Assembly (NCBI GenBank): GCA_038320885.1
Contig: JBBQER010000134.1
Coordinates: 1-7,960 of the forward strand
Length of the DNA: 7,960 bases
Reading direction: 5' to 3'
Origin: JBBQER01 sp038320885
Lineage (GTDB): Bacteria > Actinomycetota > Acidimicrobiia > IMCC26256 > PALSA-610
Below the pieces are notes generated by a model. It did no database searches. It was not told where the DNA came from and worked only from the letters and a program-made list of their open reading frames with translations. Shown here piece after piece: positions 1 through 5,691 of the stretch. The translations under genes and the position numbers were made by a program. The first letter of the stretch is position 1, and each line of letters starts with the position of its first letter.

Positions 1-1
1 A

Positions 2-724
2 GTAGAGGTCGACGAACCGGGTTCGCCGACCGTGACTCACGACGCCGGCGAGCAATCGTTGCCGCGTCTCGTCCACTATGTCGCGACGCCGCTGCTTCCC
101 AACACGCATACGCCGGGCAGCCTCGAGAACCTCTGCAATGCGAGCGGCACGGCGGGAATCGTCTACGGCTGGCTCTACCGCGTCATTGGGTACACAGCTG
201 ACGGCCGCGTCGTGTCCGACACGCACCAGTGTGTTCCGTTTCCCGATCAGAACGACCGTTCCGGCCCGCCGCCTCCACCGACCCTGCCCGAGCCGCCGAC
301 GATCGGCGAAGTTTGGCGCGCGATCCAGCTCCCGCTTCCGATCGTCGGTGCGAACCCGGTGAGTCGCGGCGTGACGGGCCTCACGACGCGGCTGTGGTCG
401 GGCGGCGCGCAGACTGCCCAGGTCGCGGTAACCATCGACGGCTTTGTGGTGACGGGGACGGCGCGCGTCGTCGAATACCGGTTCGCGACCGACGAGGGCT
501 ATCTCGGCGCGGGCGGTCCCGGGGCCGCGCCGGCCCCGGCGTTCACCCATGATTTCGCGACGAAGGGTGCGCACGCGCTGTCGGTGTCGTCGGTGTGGCG
601 CGCGACGGTGACGATGACCGGACCCGGCGTGATCGTTCCGATCCCGATCGACATCAATATCGCCGTCCTCACCGCGACGGCCGACTACCCGGTTACGGAG
701 GTGCGTGCTCGACTCGTCGGTTGA
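2..724 (+). CDS. Probable secreted/surface protein with proline linker and PKD-like domain (5' partial)
   Basis: The frame is open to the left edge, so the N-terminus, and any signal peptide, is probably outside the window; the first in-window start is GTG at 32. Numbering from that GTG, residues 1-75 form a region with two cysteines (C35, C67) that could pair. Residues 79-90 are a proline-rich linker. Residues 91-230 are beta-strand-like. A stretch around 146-195 (VEYRFATDEG, then a Gly/Ala/Pro loop, then FTHDFATKGAHALSV) resembles the layout of a PKD domain: a strand, a loop, then H-x-F/Y...G-x-H/Y-x-[LV]-x-V. There is no catalytic motif. Cysteine pairing, a linker and an immunoglobulin-like beta domain suggest an exported or cell-surface protein; this is inference. 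It ends inside the upstream region of the P450 gene, so the P450 promoter lies just at and after its stop codon. I do not recognise a named family. Confidence 0.72.
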   Translation, partial: VEVDEPGSPTVTHDAGEQSLPRLVHYVATPLLPNTHTPGSLENLCNASGTAGIVYGWLYRVIGYTADGRVVSDTHQCVPFPDQNDRSGPPPPPTLPEPPTIGEVWRAIQLPLPIVGANPVSRGVTGLTTRLWSGGAQTAQVAVTIDGFVVTGTARVVEYRFATDEGYLGAGGPGAAPAPAFTHDFATKGAHALSVSSVWRATVTMTGPGVIVPIPIDINIAVLTATADYPVTEVRARLVG

Positions 725-740
725 CGTCCTTGGGGTTGAC

Positions 741-753
741 TACTTTGGGCCCA
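741..753 (+). promoter_or_regulatory. Putative leaderless promoter of the P450 gene (-10 TACTTT)
   Basis: TACTTT at 741-746 matches the actinobacterial -10 consensus TANNNT and is followed by exactly 6 nt before the ATG at 753, so transcription would begin at or next to the A of the start codon. A TTGACG at 721-726 could serve as -35, but its spacer of 14 nt is short. The same TANNNT-N6/7-start layout recurs before other genes in the window, which raises confidence. Confidence 0.5.
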
Positions 754-1964
754 TGCCCGAACAACCCGCCCCCGTCGAAGACCAGGCGCTCGCCGACCAC
801 GCGGCCAGCATCGATTGGGAGCACGGCCAGCCCTACGCGGAGTGGGCGACCGGCCGAACCGAGTGTCCCGTCGTCACGAACGAAGACGGCTTCATGGGTG
901 CGGGCACCAGCTACCAGATCCTGCGCTACAAGGATGTGGAATCAGTGCTGCGTGATCCGGAGACGTTCTCGTCGTCGATCAACGGTGAGCACATCGGGCG
1001 GTTCATGGGTGATCTCATCCTCGCGATGAACGGTCCGGAGCACCGGACGTATCGCAATCTCGTGGCCAAGGCGTTTCGCGCGTCGCAGCTCGAACGATGG
1101 GACGAGACGCTCGTGCGGCCGATGATCGACCGCCTGCTCGACGTGATCGCGCCGCTCGGGCACGCCGATCTCGTCGAGTCGGTCACGTCGGTCTATCCGG
1201 TGCAGGTGATCTGCGGCATCGCCGGGGTTCCGCTCGAGGACGCGGCGCAGTTCGCGCGATGGGCGGTGGCGATCAACATGGGACCGTTGGCGCCCGAAGA
1301 AGGGATGGCCGCATCGCAGGCGATGGTCGACTATCTCCGTCCGCTCGTAGAGGCGCGACGCACCGAGCCCACGGGCGACTTCCTCTCCGACCTCGTGCAC
1401 GAGGAAGTCGACGGCGAGCAGCTCAGCGACTCGAAGATCTACGGCTTCTTGCGGCTCCTGCTTCCGGCCGGCGCCGAGACGACGTACCGCGTGATGGGCA
1501 ACTGCCTGTACGCGTTGCTGTCGCATCGCGACGATCTCGCGCGGGTCTACGCGGACCGTTCGCTTCTGCCCGAAGTGATCGAGGAGACGTTGCGGTGGGA
1601 GACATCGGTGACGCAGGTGAGCCGCGTGGCGACGCGAGACACTGAAGTTGCCGGTTGCCCCATCGTCGCGGGCTCGCCGGTCGGTGTGATCACGGCATCC
1701 GGTAATCACGACGAGACCCGCTGGGAGGATGCCGGAGAGTGGCGGCTCGGCCGGCCCGTGCAGCACCACCTCGCGTTCGGCACCGGCCCGCATCAGTGCC
1801 TCGGAATGCACCTGGCGCGCCTGGAGTTGCGGGTCGGGCTCGACCGGATGCTCGATCGCCTTCCCGATCTGCGCTTCGACCCCGAGGGCGTCGACGAAGC
1901 CGTGGTCGAGGGTTACGCGTTCCGCGGTCCCCGGTCACTGCCCGTGTTGTTCACGCCCAACTGA
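753..1964 (+). CDS. Cytochrome P450
   Basis: A 403-aa soluble bacterial class I P450, a haem-thiolate monooxygenase that needs electrons from a ferredoxin and reductase. Diagnostic elements are all present: C-helix H97-x3-R101 in GPEHRTYR, the I-helix oxygen-activation motif AGAETT at 239-244, the K-helix ExxR at E278-R281, and the haem loop FGTGPHQCLG at 342-351 with C349 as the axial thiolate. Length is normal for the family. A GTG at 705 would add 16 residues and overlap the upstream gene. I chose ATG 753 because an actinobacterial -10 box sits exactly 6 nt before it and because P450s of this type start with a similar short acidic N-terminus. No ferredoxin or ferredoxin reductase gene is nearby, so redox partners must be encoded elsewhere. 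The general look is that of the actinobacterial P450s that hydroxylate steroids, terpenes or other lipids, but the substrate cannot be read from sequence alone. Confidence 0.96.
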   Translation: MPEQPAPVEDQALADHAASIDWEHGQPYAEWATGRTECPVVTNEDGFMGAGTSYQILRYKDVESVLRDPETFSSSINGEHIGRFMGDLILAMNGPEHRTYRNLVAKAFRASQLERWDETLVRPMIDRLLDVIAPLGHADLVESVTSVYPVQVICGIAGVPLEDAAQFARWAVAINMGPLAPEEGMAASQAMVDYLRPLVEARRTEPTGDFLSDLVHEEVDGEQLSDSKIYGFLRLLLPAGAETTYRVMGNCLYALLSHRDDLARVYADRSLLPEVIEETLRWETSVTQVSRVATRDTEVAGCPIVAGSPVGVITASGNHDETRWEDAGEWRLGRPVQHHLAFGTGPHQCLGMHLARLELRVGLDRMLDRLPDLRFDPEGVDEAVVEGYAFRGPRSLPVLFTPN

Positions 1965-2031
1965 AGCCGCAGCTGACCGTTCGTCCTTTCGGGCGCGTTC
2001 AGTTTGGCGCCACGCCCGCCGATCAGAATGC

Positions 2032-2229
2032 ATGTCAGGCGAAGCGCACAAGCGAGCAATGCGGAGATGGCGCCAGGCCCGTTCGCAGCACGCAGAGGTG
2101 TTGAGCGGGCTCGAGCGCGCGATTGCGTCGCATCCCGCCGGTGGTCGCGCAGTCGTGCGGCGGTCCGATCCCAAGGTCGTGACCCGCGTCCCGCGTGATG
2201 GCACCACGAACGGCGCCGACGCCGCGTAG
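2032..2229 (+). CDS. Possible small hypothetical protein (65 aa)
   Basis: The gap between the P450 and the first SDR (1965-2290, 326 nt) holds one plausible small ORF starting at ATG 2032. The product is hydrophilic and basic at the N-terminus (MSGEAHKRAMRRWRQARSQH), predicted helical for about 35 residues, then a loose tail ending in GADAA. About three quarters of its codons end in G or C, compatible with coding but also with the high-GC background. There is no Shine-Dalgarno and no TANNNT box at leaderless spacing. It has no motif that I recognise. It may equally be non-coding; the antisense frames here are also open because of GC content. Confidence 0.35.
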   Translation: MSGEAHKRAMRRWRQARSQHAEVLSGLERAIASHPAGGRAVVRRSDPKVVTRVPRDGTTNGADAA

Positions 2230-2278
2230 TTCGCGATCCGTTCTCGGATAGCCCGCGCTCGTCGCGTCCGGCGGGTTG

Positions 2279-2291
2279 TAGCTTGCACGCA
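2279..2291 (+). promoter_or_regulatory. Putative leaderless promoter of the first SDR gene (-10 TAGCTT)
   Basis: TAGCTT at 2279-2284 fits TANNNT and is followed by exactly 6 nt before the ATG at 2291, the same spacing as at the P450 gene. No convincing -35 hexamer is visible 16-18 nt further upstream. No Shine-Dalgarno precedes the ATG, in keeping with a leaderless transcript. Confidence 0.5.
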
Positions 2292-3079
2292 TGCGGATCC
2301 TGGTGACTGGTGCAGCTCGGGCCATCGGCCGGGCCACGGCGATCGAATGCGCACGGCGCGGCCACGAAGTCGTCGCGACGGCGCGTGACGACCGACTCCT
2401 CGAAGATCTCGATGTCGCCAAGCGGCTGGTGCTGGATGTGACCGATCTCGAGTCGGTGCGAGCGGCAGTCGATGCTGCGGGCGAGCTCGACGCGGTCGTC
2501 AACAACGCCGCACTCTCGGGCGCGGGTCCGCTCGAGGACTATCCGATGGACCGCTTGCACCAGGTCATGGACACGAACACCTACGGCGCGCTGCGCGTCG
2601 TGCAGGAGCTCGTTCCCGTGTGGCGCGCGCGGGGCTCGGGCGTGATCGTGAACGTGAGCTCGGTGCAGGGCCGCGTGTCGACCCCGCTCGAAGGCGCGTA
2701 CGCGGCGTCGAAGTACGCGCTCGAAGCGCTCTCCGAGACCTTGCACTACGAGCTCGCCCACTTCGGGATCCGCGTGGTGATCATCCAGCCGGGCTACATC
2801 GCGCCGGGCATGAAGGCCTCGCTCCGCCACGACGGTCCGTCTGCGTACGCCGGTCTCTGGGAGCAGTGGACCGGGACCGACGCCAAGATGACGGGTCCCG
2901 GCGGCCGTCCCGGTCCCGAGCTGGTCGGCGTCGCGATCGCCGACGCGATCGAGGACCCGGCGACGCCGCTGCGCGTTCCCGTCGGTGCCGACGCCGAGAT
3001 GGTCCTCAGCGCGCGGCAGCATTTCGACGACGCCGCGTTCGAGGCTGCGATGCGAAAAACGCTCGACCTGCAATGGTGA
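2291..3079 (+). CDS. SDR family NAD(P)-dependent oxidoreductase
   Basis: A 262-aa classical short-chain dehydrogenase/reductase, a cytosolic enzyme that interconverts alcohols and ketones using NAD(P)H. The Rossmann fold starts almost at residue 1. The cofactor loop is TGAARAIG at residues 6-13, in which the usual second Gly of TGxxxGxG is Ala11. Other elements are D49 at the end of beta-3 (LDVTD), NNAA at 71-74, and the catalytic tetrad N96, S124, Y137 and K141 (YAASK). A QPG motif follows at 166-168. Basic residues after beta-2 (AR at 31-32) would suit NADP(H), but this is a weak guide. The short C-terminal region (TPLRVPVGADAE) resembles the group of SDRs often annotated as retinol- or sterol-dehydrogenase-like. 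It starts at an ATG with a leaderless-type -10 box and is followed 19 nt later by the MBL-fold gene, so the two are probably co-transcribed. Confidence 0.93.
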   Translation: MRILVTGAARAIGRATAIECARRGHEVVATARDDRLLEDLDVAKRLVLDVTDLESVRAAVDAAGELDAVVNNAALSGAGPLEDYPMDRLHQVMDTNTYGALRVVQELVPVWRARGSGVIVNVSSVQGRVSTPLEGAYAASKYALEALSETLHYELAHFGIRVVIIQPGYIAPGMKASLRHDGPSAYAGLWEQWTGTDAKMTGPGGRPGPELVGVAIADAIEDPATPLRVPVGADAEMVLSARQHFDDAAFEAAMRKTLDLQW

Positions 3080-3098
3080 GCCTGCGAAGCTCGCGCGC

Positions 3099-3917
3099 AT
3101 GACTACCAATTCGATTCGGGTCGGCGACGTAGTGCTCACCAGGGTCGGATACGCCGACGTCGGCATTCCTCCGGCCCGCGTGGGACTGACCGTCGAGCAG
3201 GTCTCGTCCGTGACGTGGGCCGAACCCTTGTGGGCGACCGGGAACGAGCTGCGCGCCGGCGCGGCTGTGTGGGTGATCCAAGACGGCGATGCGCGCATCG
3301 CCGTTGATCCCGCCCAGGCCGCCGACGAGGTCATTCGCACCGACGCCGATGCCGCGTTCCATCAAGAGGCGGTCGCCGCGCTCCTCGAGGCCGCCGGTAT
3401 GCCGCGCGAGAGCTTCACCCTTGCGATCTCGACGCACGTCGAGGGCATCGGCATGTGGGCCTGGCGCAACGACGACGGGTCGTGGGTTCCGTTCTTCCCG
3501 AACGCGCCGATCTTGGTGCCGCAGCGCGAGCTCGACGCCATCGACCGCGGCGAGCATCCGTCACCCGCTCACGCCGCGTTCACGGAGCTCCGCGCGCTGG
3601 GTGTGTACCAGGCGGTCGGCGACGGCGATCGCGTCACTGCTAACGTCTCGCTCGAGCACGCCGGCGCGCATACGCCCGGTCATCAGTTCGTGCGCGTCAG
3701 CTCGGGTGGCGAGCAGGCGATCATGGTCGGCCATCTCGCAGTGAGCCCGCTGCACCTCGCGACCGGCCTGTGCCCGCAGCAACATCCAAAGCCCGACGAG
3801 GCCCAAGTCCGAATCGAAGCCTTGCTCGAGGAAGACGCGGTGTTGATCGGACCCTTGTGGCCCGCTCCCGGCGCCGGCCGTTGGGACGGAAAGAAGCTGG
3901 TTGCCGTTCCCGCGTGA
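3099..3917 (+). CDS. MBL-fold protein lacking most metal ligands (probable pseudoenzyme)
   Basis: A 272-aa protein whose landmarks are those of the lactonase-like metallo-beta-lactamase hydrolases: a start-of-motif STH at 111-113, FPNAPILVPQRELD in the position of the usual FPNA-x-Y-x-[VF]-x-x-x-E-[WL]-D block, GAHTPGH at 189-195, and a C-terminal IGPLWPAPGAGR block. The metal site is gone. Where the family has THLHxDH this protein has THVEGIG (112-118), keeping only H113. Where it has GD-x-x-H-x-P this has GHLAVSP (H212 for the Asp). Where it has G-T-H near the C-terminus this has GPL (L253 for the His). H195 remains. The reading frame is intact with normal codon bias, so this looks like a maintained non-metallo member rather than a decaying gene. 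Start ATG 3099 is 19 nt after the SDR stop; no Shine-Dalgarno or -10 box is seen, so it is probably expressed from the SDR promoter. Function unknown. Confidence 0.85.
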   Translation: MTTNSIRVGDVVLTRVGYADVGIPPARVGLTVEQVSSVTWAEPLWATGNELRAGAAVWVIQDGDARIAVDPAQAADEVIRTDADAAFHQEAVAALLEAAGMPRESFTLAISTHVEGIGMWAWRNDDGSWVPFFPNAPILVPQRELDAIDRGEHPSPAHAAFTELRALGVYQAVGDGDRVTANVSLEHAGAHTPGHQFVRVSSGGEQAIMVGHLAVSPLHLATGLCPQQHPKPDEAQVRIEALLEEDAVLIGPLWPAPGAGRWDGKKLVAVPA

Positions 3918-4537
3918 GCGCGGTTACAGCCGGCGGTACTGGTTTCGGCGACCGTGAGTGCGCGGGCCTGCAGGCCCGAGAGCGCCGGTCCGTTGCATAT
4001 GACCTGCACGCTGAAGACTCCGGAGGTGAAATCGACGCCGGCTGCGGATCCGCTCTTGTCGGTTCCGGCGACTCCGATCGCCTGAGTGGCCGGGAGGAAC
4101 GGGACTGAGAATTTGTGTACGCCGGGCGGAGGTTCGGAGTCGGAGCCCTTGGTTGCGCGCGCGTCGTTCCGGCGCGCTCCCGCGCGCGAACCGAACTGGT
4201 ATACGAAGACGATGATCTGCGCGTGTCCGGGACCCACCCACAGCCGCTGATACCCGCGCACGAACTCCTCTGATCGAAACACGTTCTCCGCGTTGGCAGC
4301 GCCTTCGTCTCTCGCCGCTTTGGCGAGGTCGGAGGGTCCGGTATCGCCGACATCGTCGGCTTGGCGAACGAATCCGCTCGGCGCCTTGCTCAGGATTCGC
4401 GCTTCCAGCTCGGCGGCGGTGCGCGGAGCGGCGCGGGCGACCGCGGTCGGTTTCGACGACGACGAGGACGATGAACATCCGCCGAGACATACAGCGACGA
4501 CCACCGCGATCGCGCCGACGCGTGCCGAGGGCCGCAT
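3683..4537 (-). CDS. Small lipoprotein, 3' end probably frameshifted
   Basis: The N-terminus is a clear lipoprotein signal: basic MRPSAR, a hydrophobic stretch 7-16, then the lipobox LGGC with C21 as the lipidated residue, followed by seven serines (22-28). Residues 40-198 form a soluble extracytoplasmic domain with no catalytic motif that I recognise; it contains FVYQFGSRAGA and VQVICNGPALSGLQARALTVAE. As written, the frame runs on to a stop at 3683 and overlaps the convergent MBL gene by 235 nt, giving 284 aa with a Cys/Pro/Ser-rich tail that looks like an antisense shadow. Adding one A to the AAA run at 3945-3943 would make the end ALTVAE-NQYRRL-stop, terminating at 3924, just past the neighbour's stop and giving 204 aa. 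I think 3924 is the ancestral end. ATG 4537 is preferred over GTG 4555, which adds six residues before the signal peptide. It is the third gene of the leftward unit, starting 21 nt after the Ddn-like stop. Confidence 0.75.
   Translation of the reverse strand: MRPSARVGAIAVVVAVCLGGCSSSSSSSKPTAVARAAPRTAAELEARILSKAPSGFVRQADDVGDTGPSDLAKAARDEGAANAENVFRSEEFVRGYQRLWVGPGHAQIIVFVYQFGSRAGARRNDARATKGSDSEPPPGVHKFSVPFLPATQAIGVAGTDKSGSAAGVDFTSGVFSVQVICNGPALSGLQARALTVAETSTAGCNRAHAGTATSFFPSQRPAPGAGHKGPINTASSSSKASIRTWASSGFGCCCGHRPVARCSGLTARWPTMIACSPPELTRTN
3940..3950 (-). other. Probable one-base frameshift site in the lipoprotein gene
   Basis: On the minus strand the sequence reads GCCGAAACCAGTACC. Read in the lipoprotein frame it gives A-E-T-S-T and continues 235 nt into the opposing gene. 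With four A's instead of three it gives A-E-N-Q-Y-R-R-L and a TAA at 3926-3924. A short homopolymer is a typical place for an indel, whether a sequencing or assembly error or a genuine mutation. Confidence 0.55.
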
Positions 4538-4552
4538 CCGGGTGGTGTAGCA
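4537..4552 (-). promoter_or_regulatory. Weak candidate internal -10 (TGC-TACACC) before the lipoprotein
   Basis: On the minus strand TGC-TACACC (4552-4544) lies exactly 6 nt before ATG 4537. The last base of the hexamer is C rather than T, so it is a degenerate TANNNT, partly compensated by an extended TGN. It has the spacing of the other leaderless starts and would let the lipoprotein be made independently of the two upstream genes. Equally it may be chance inside an operon. Confidence 0.25.
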
Positions 4553-4558
4553 CACGGC

Positions 4559-4927
4559 TTAGGCCTGCTCGCCCGACGGCGTGAGGTCGATCGCGATCGG
4601 GAGTGCGGTCGCGCGCCAGCTCGCGAGATCGTCGCCCTGTGCGTACTTGTCGTGCACGAGCGTGCGGGCGGGCTGGTCCTCGTTGGTGCCTTCGATCACG
4701 CGGCCGTGGCCGACGAAGCGTTCGTCGCCGATCTCGACCGTGCAACGCGGCGATGCGACGAGGTTGCGTACCCAGTCGGCGCGCTCGCGCCCACCCGACA
4801 GCATGAAGATCGTGTCGGTATCCGGAGACGCGGCGATCCAGATCTCGATCCGGTGCAGCCGTCCGGTCGTGCGGCCGGTGGAGGTCACGTAACAGAAGTC
4901 GAGCGCAGACTGCTCGGCGGAAAGCAC
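4559..4927 (-). CDS. Ddn-like F420-dependent nitroreductase family protein
   Basis: A 122-aa protein of the deazaflavin (F420)-dependent nitroreductase / DUF385-like split-barrel family. Family features visible are TSTGRTTGRLHRIEIW at 15-30, a typical opening strand-turn-strand, then the core block FMLSGGRERADWVRNL at 41-56, followed by SPRCTVEIGDERFVGHGRVI and a late ARTLVHDKY (87-95), the helix that often closes the domain. Members use F420H2 for two-electron reductions; some reduce quinones or nitro compounds, and others have no known substrate. The protein is short, lacking the N-terminal helix of mycobacterial Ddn. The open frame extends further upstream to 5071, but that part is the antisense of the MBL gene's coding sequence. 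I place the start at GTG 4927 (TTG 4930 is the alternative), 7 nt after the MBL stop, which suggests translational coupling. No Shine-Dalgarno is seen. Confidence 0.85.
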   Translation of the reverse strand: MLSAEQSALDFCYVTSTGRTTGRLHRIEIWIAASPDTDTIFMLSGGRERADWVRNLVASPRCTVEIGDERFVGHGRVIEGTNEDQPARTLVHDKYAQGDDLASWRATALPIAIDLTPSGEQA

Positions 4928-4934
4928 CAACGCG

Positions 4935-5666
4935 CTAGAAGCCGTCGTTGCCGAACATCGCCATCCATTGCTCGCGGCTGCGCGGCCGGAACACGTAGTT
5001 GTTCGCGCGCACTTCACGCATAGGAGCCGACGGCGCGGGTGAGTACATGTGGCCCGGATAGAGGATCGCATCGTCGGGGACGACCGCGAGCTTCTGCGTC
5101 AGGCTCTCGTAGAGCGCGCCGGGGTCGCCGCCCGGGAGGTCGGTGCGTCCGCAGCCGTCGAGAAAGAGCGTGTCACCCGCGACGAGTCGACCGTCGACGA
5201 AGAAACATTGCGAACCCGGCGTGTGGCCCGGCGTGTGGATGAGGGTGATCGGCACCGCGCCCGCGTCCACGATGTCGCCCGAGGCGTGCAGCACGAGATC
5301 GGAATCCGACGCGCCGGTCACGCGCTTCACGCCGAACGCTTCCTCCGATTGCACGTGCACCTTGACGTTCACGTCGGGAAGCGCGAGGAGCTCGGCCAAG
5401 CCTTCGATCGACCATCCGCCGAGATCACCGCCGACGTGATCGGGGTGGTAGTGGGTCACGAGCACATCGGTGAGGTGCATGTCGTCGGCCGCGAGCACGT
5501 CGACGAGCTCGCGTACGCCGTAGGCAGGATCGATCACGATCGCTTCGCCGGTCTCACGATCGCCGACGAGATAGACGAAGTTGACCATCTGCTGTGCGAT
5601 CTGATCGCCGGTCGCGAAGTCACGACCGGCCAGTAGCTGACGAAAGTAGAGGCGATCTTCGGTCAC
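4935..5666 (-). CDS. MBL-fold hydrolase, glyoxalase II / persulfide dioxygenase-like
   Basis: A 243-aa metallo-beta-lactamase-fold enzyme with a complete metal site: THYHPDH at 71-77 (H72, H74, D76, H77), HTPGH at 144-148 (H148), GD at 164-165 (D165) and PGH at 204-206 (H206). The block GCGRTDLPGGDPGALYESL at 171-189, then LYPGH, is characteristic of the glyoxalase II / ETHE1 persulfide dioxygenase branch, whose members act on thiol conjugates (thioester hydrolysis or oxidation of thiol persulfides). In an actinobacterium the thiol would probably be mycothiol; that is inference. It is about 240 aa, as usual for ETHE1-like proteins. The open frame extends to 6005, but the N-terminal extension is antisense to the second SDR. 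The start GTG 5666 gives MTEDRLYFRQLLAGRDFA, a normal family N-terminus, and lies 7 nt after a TANNNT box. First gene of the leftward three-gene unit. Confidence 0.93.
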   Translation of the reverse strand: MTEDRLYFRQLLAGRDFATGDQIAQQMVNFVYLVGDRETGEAIVIDPAYGVRELVDVLAADDMHLTDVLVTHYHPDHVGGDLGGWSIEGLAELLALPDVNVKVHVQSEEAFGVKRVTGASDSDLVLHASGDIVDAGAVPITLIHTPGHTPGSQCFFVDGRLVAGDTLFLDGCGRTDLPGGDPGALYESLTQKLAVVPDDAILYPGHMYSPAPSAPMREVRANNYVFRPRSREQWMAMFGNDGF

Positions 5667-5691
5667 ACCGGCCAGCGTAAAGTCCCGTCCA
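5666..5691. promoter_or_regulatory. Divergent leaderless promoter pair with overlapping -10 boxes
   Basis: The 24 bp between the divergent starts (GTG 5666 on -, ATG 5691 on +) hold two TANNNT boxes. On the plus strand TAAAGT at 5678-5683 is followed by 7 nt and ATG 5691. On the minus strand TACGCT at 5679-5674 is followed by 7 nt and GTG 5666. The boxes share the self-complementary TA at 5678-5679 and have identical spacing to their starts. Neither gene has a Shine-Dalgarno. Two polymerases could not occupy the site together, so the two units should compete. Confidence 0.6.

Noticed and set aside
705..752. Upstream GTG start for the P450, with GGAGG at 697-701
   Set aside because: The spacer of 3 nt is too short, it overlaps the upstream gene, and ATG 753 has a correctly placed -10 box.
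942..1811. 289-codon open frame on the minus strand
   Set aside because: Lies wholly inside the P450 gene on the opposite strand; no recognisable motif.
1995..2020. GGGCG...CGCCC inverted repeat after the P450 as a terminator
   Set aside because: Only 5 bp of stem with a long loop and no T-run; not distinguishable from chance in GC-rich sequence.
1913..3340. 475-codon open frame on the minus strand
   Set aside because: Antisense to the first SDR and parts of its neighbours; composition is Arg/His/Asp-rich with no domain, as expected for a shadow frame in high-GC DNA.
3924..4745. 273-codon minus-strand frame overlapping the lipoprotein
   Set aside because: Arg-rich shadow frame; only its last few codons (NQYRRL-stop) are of interest, as the likely original end of the lipoprotein.
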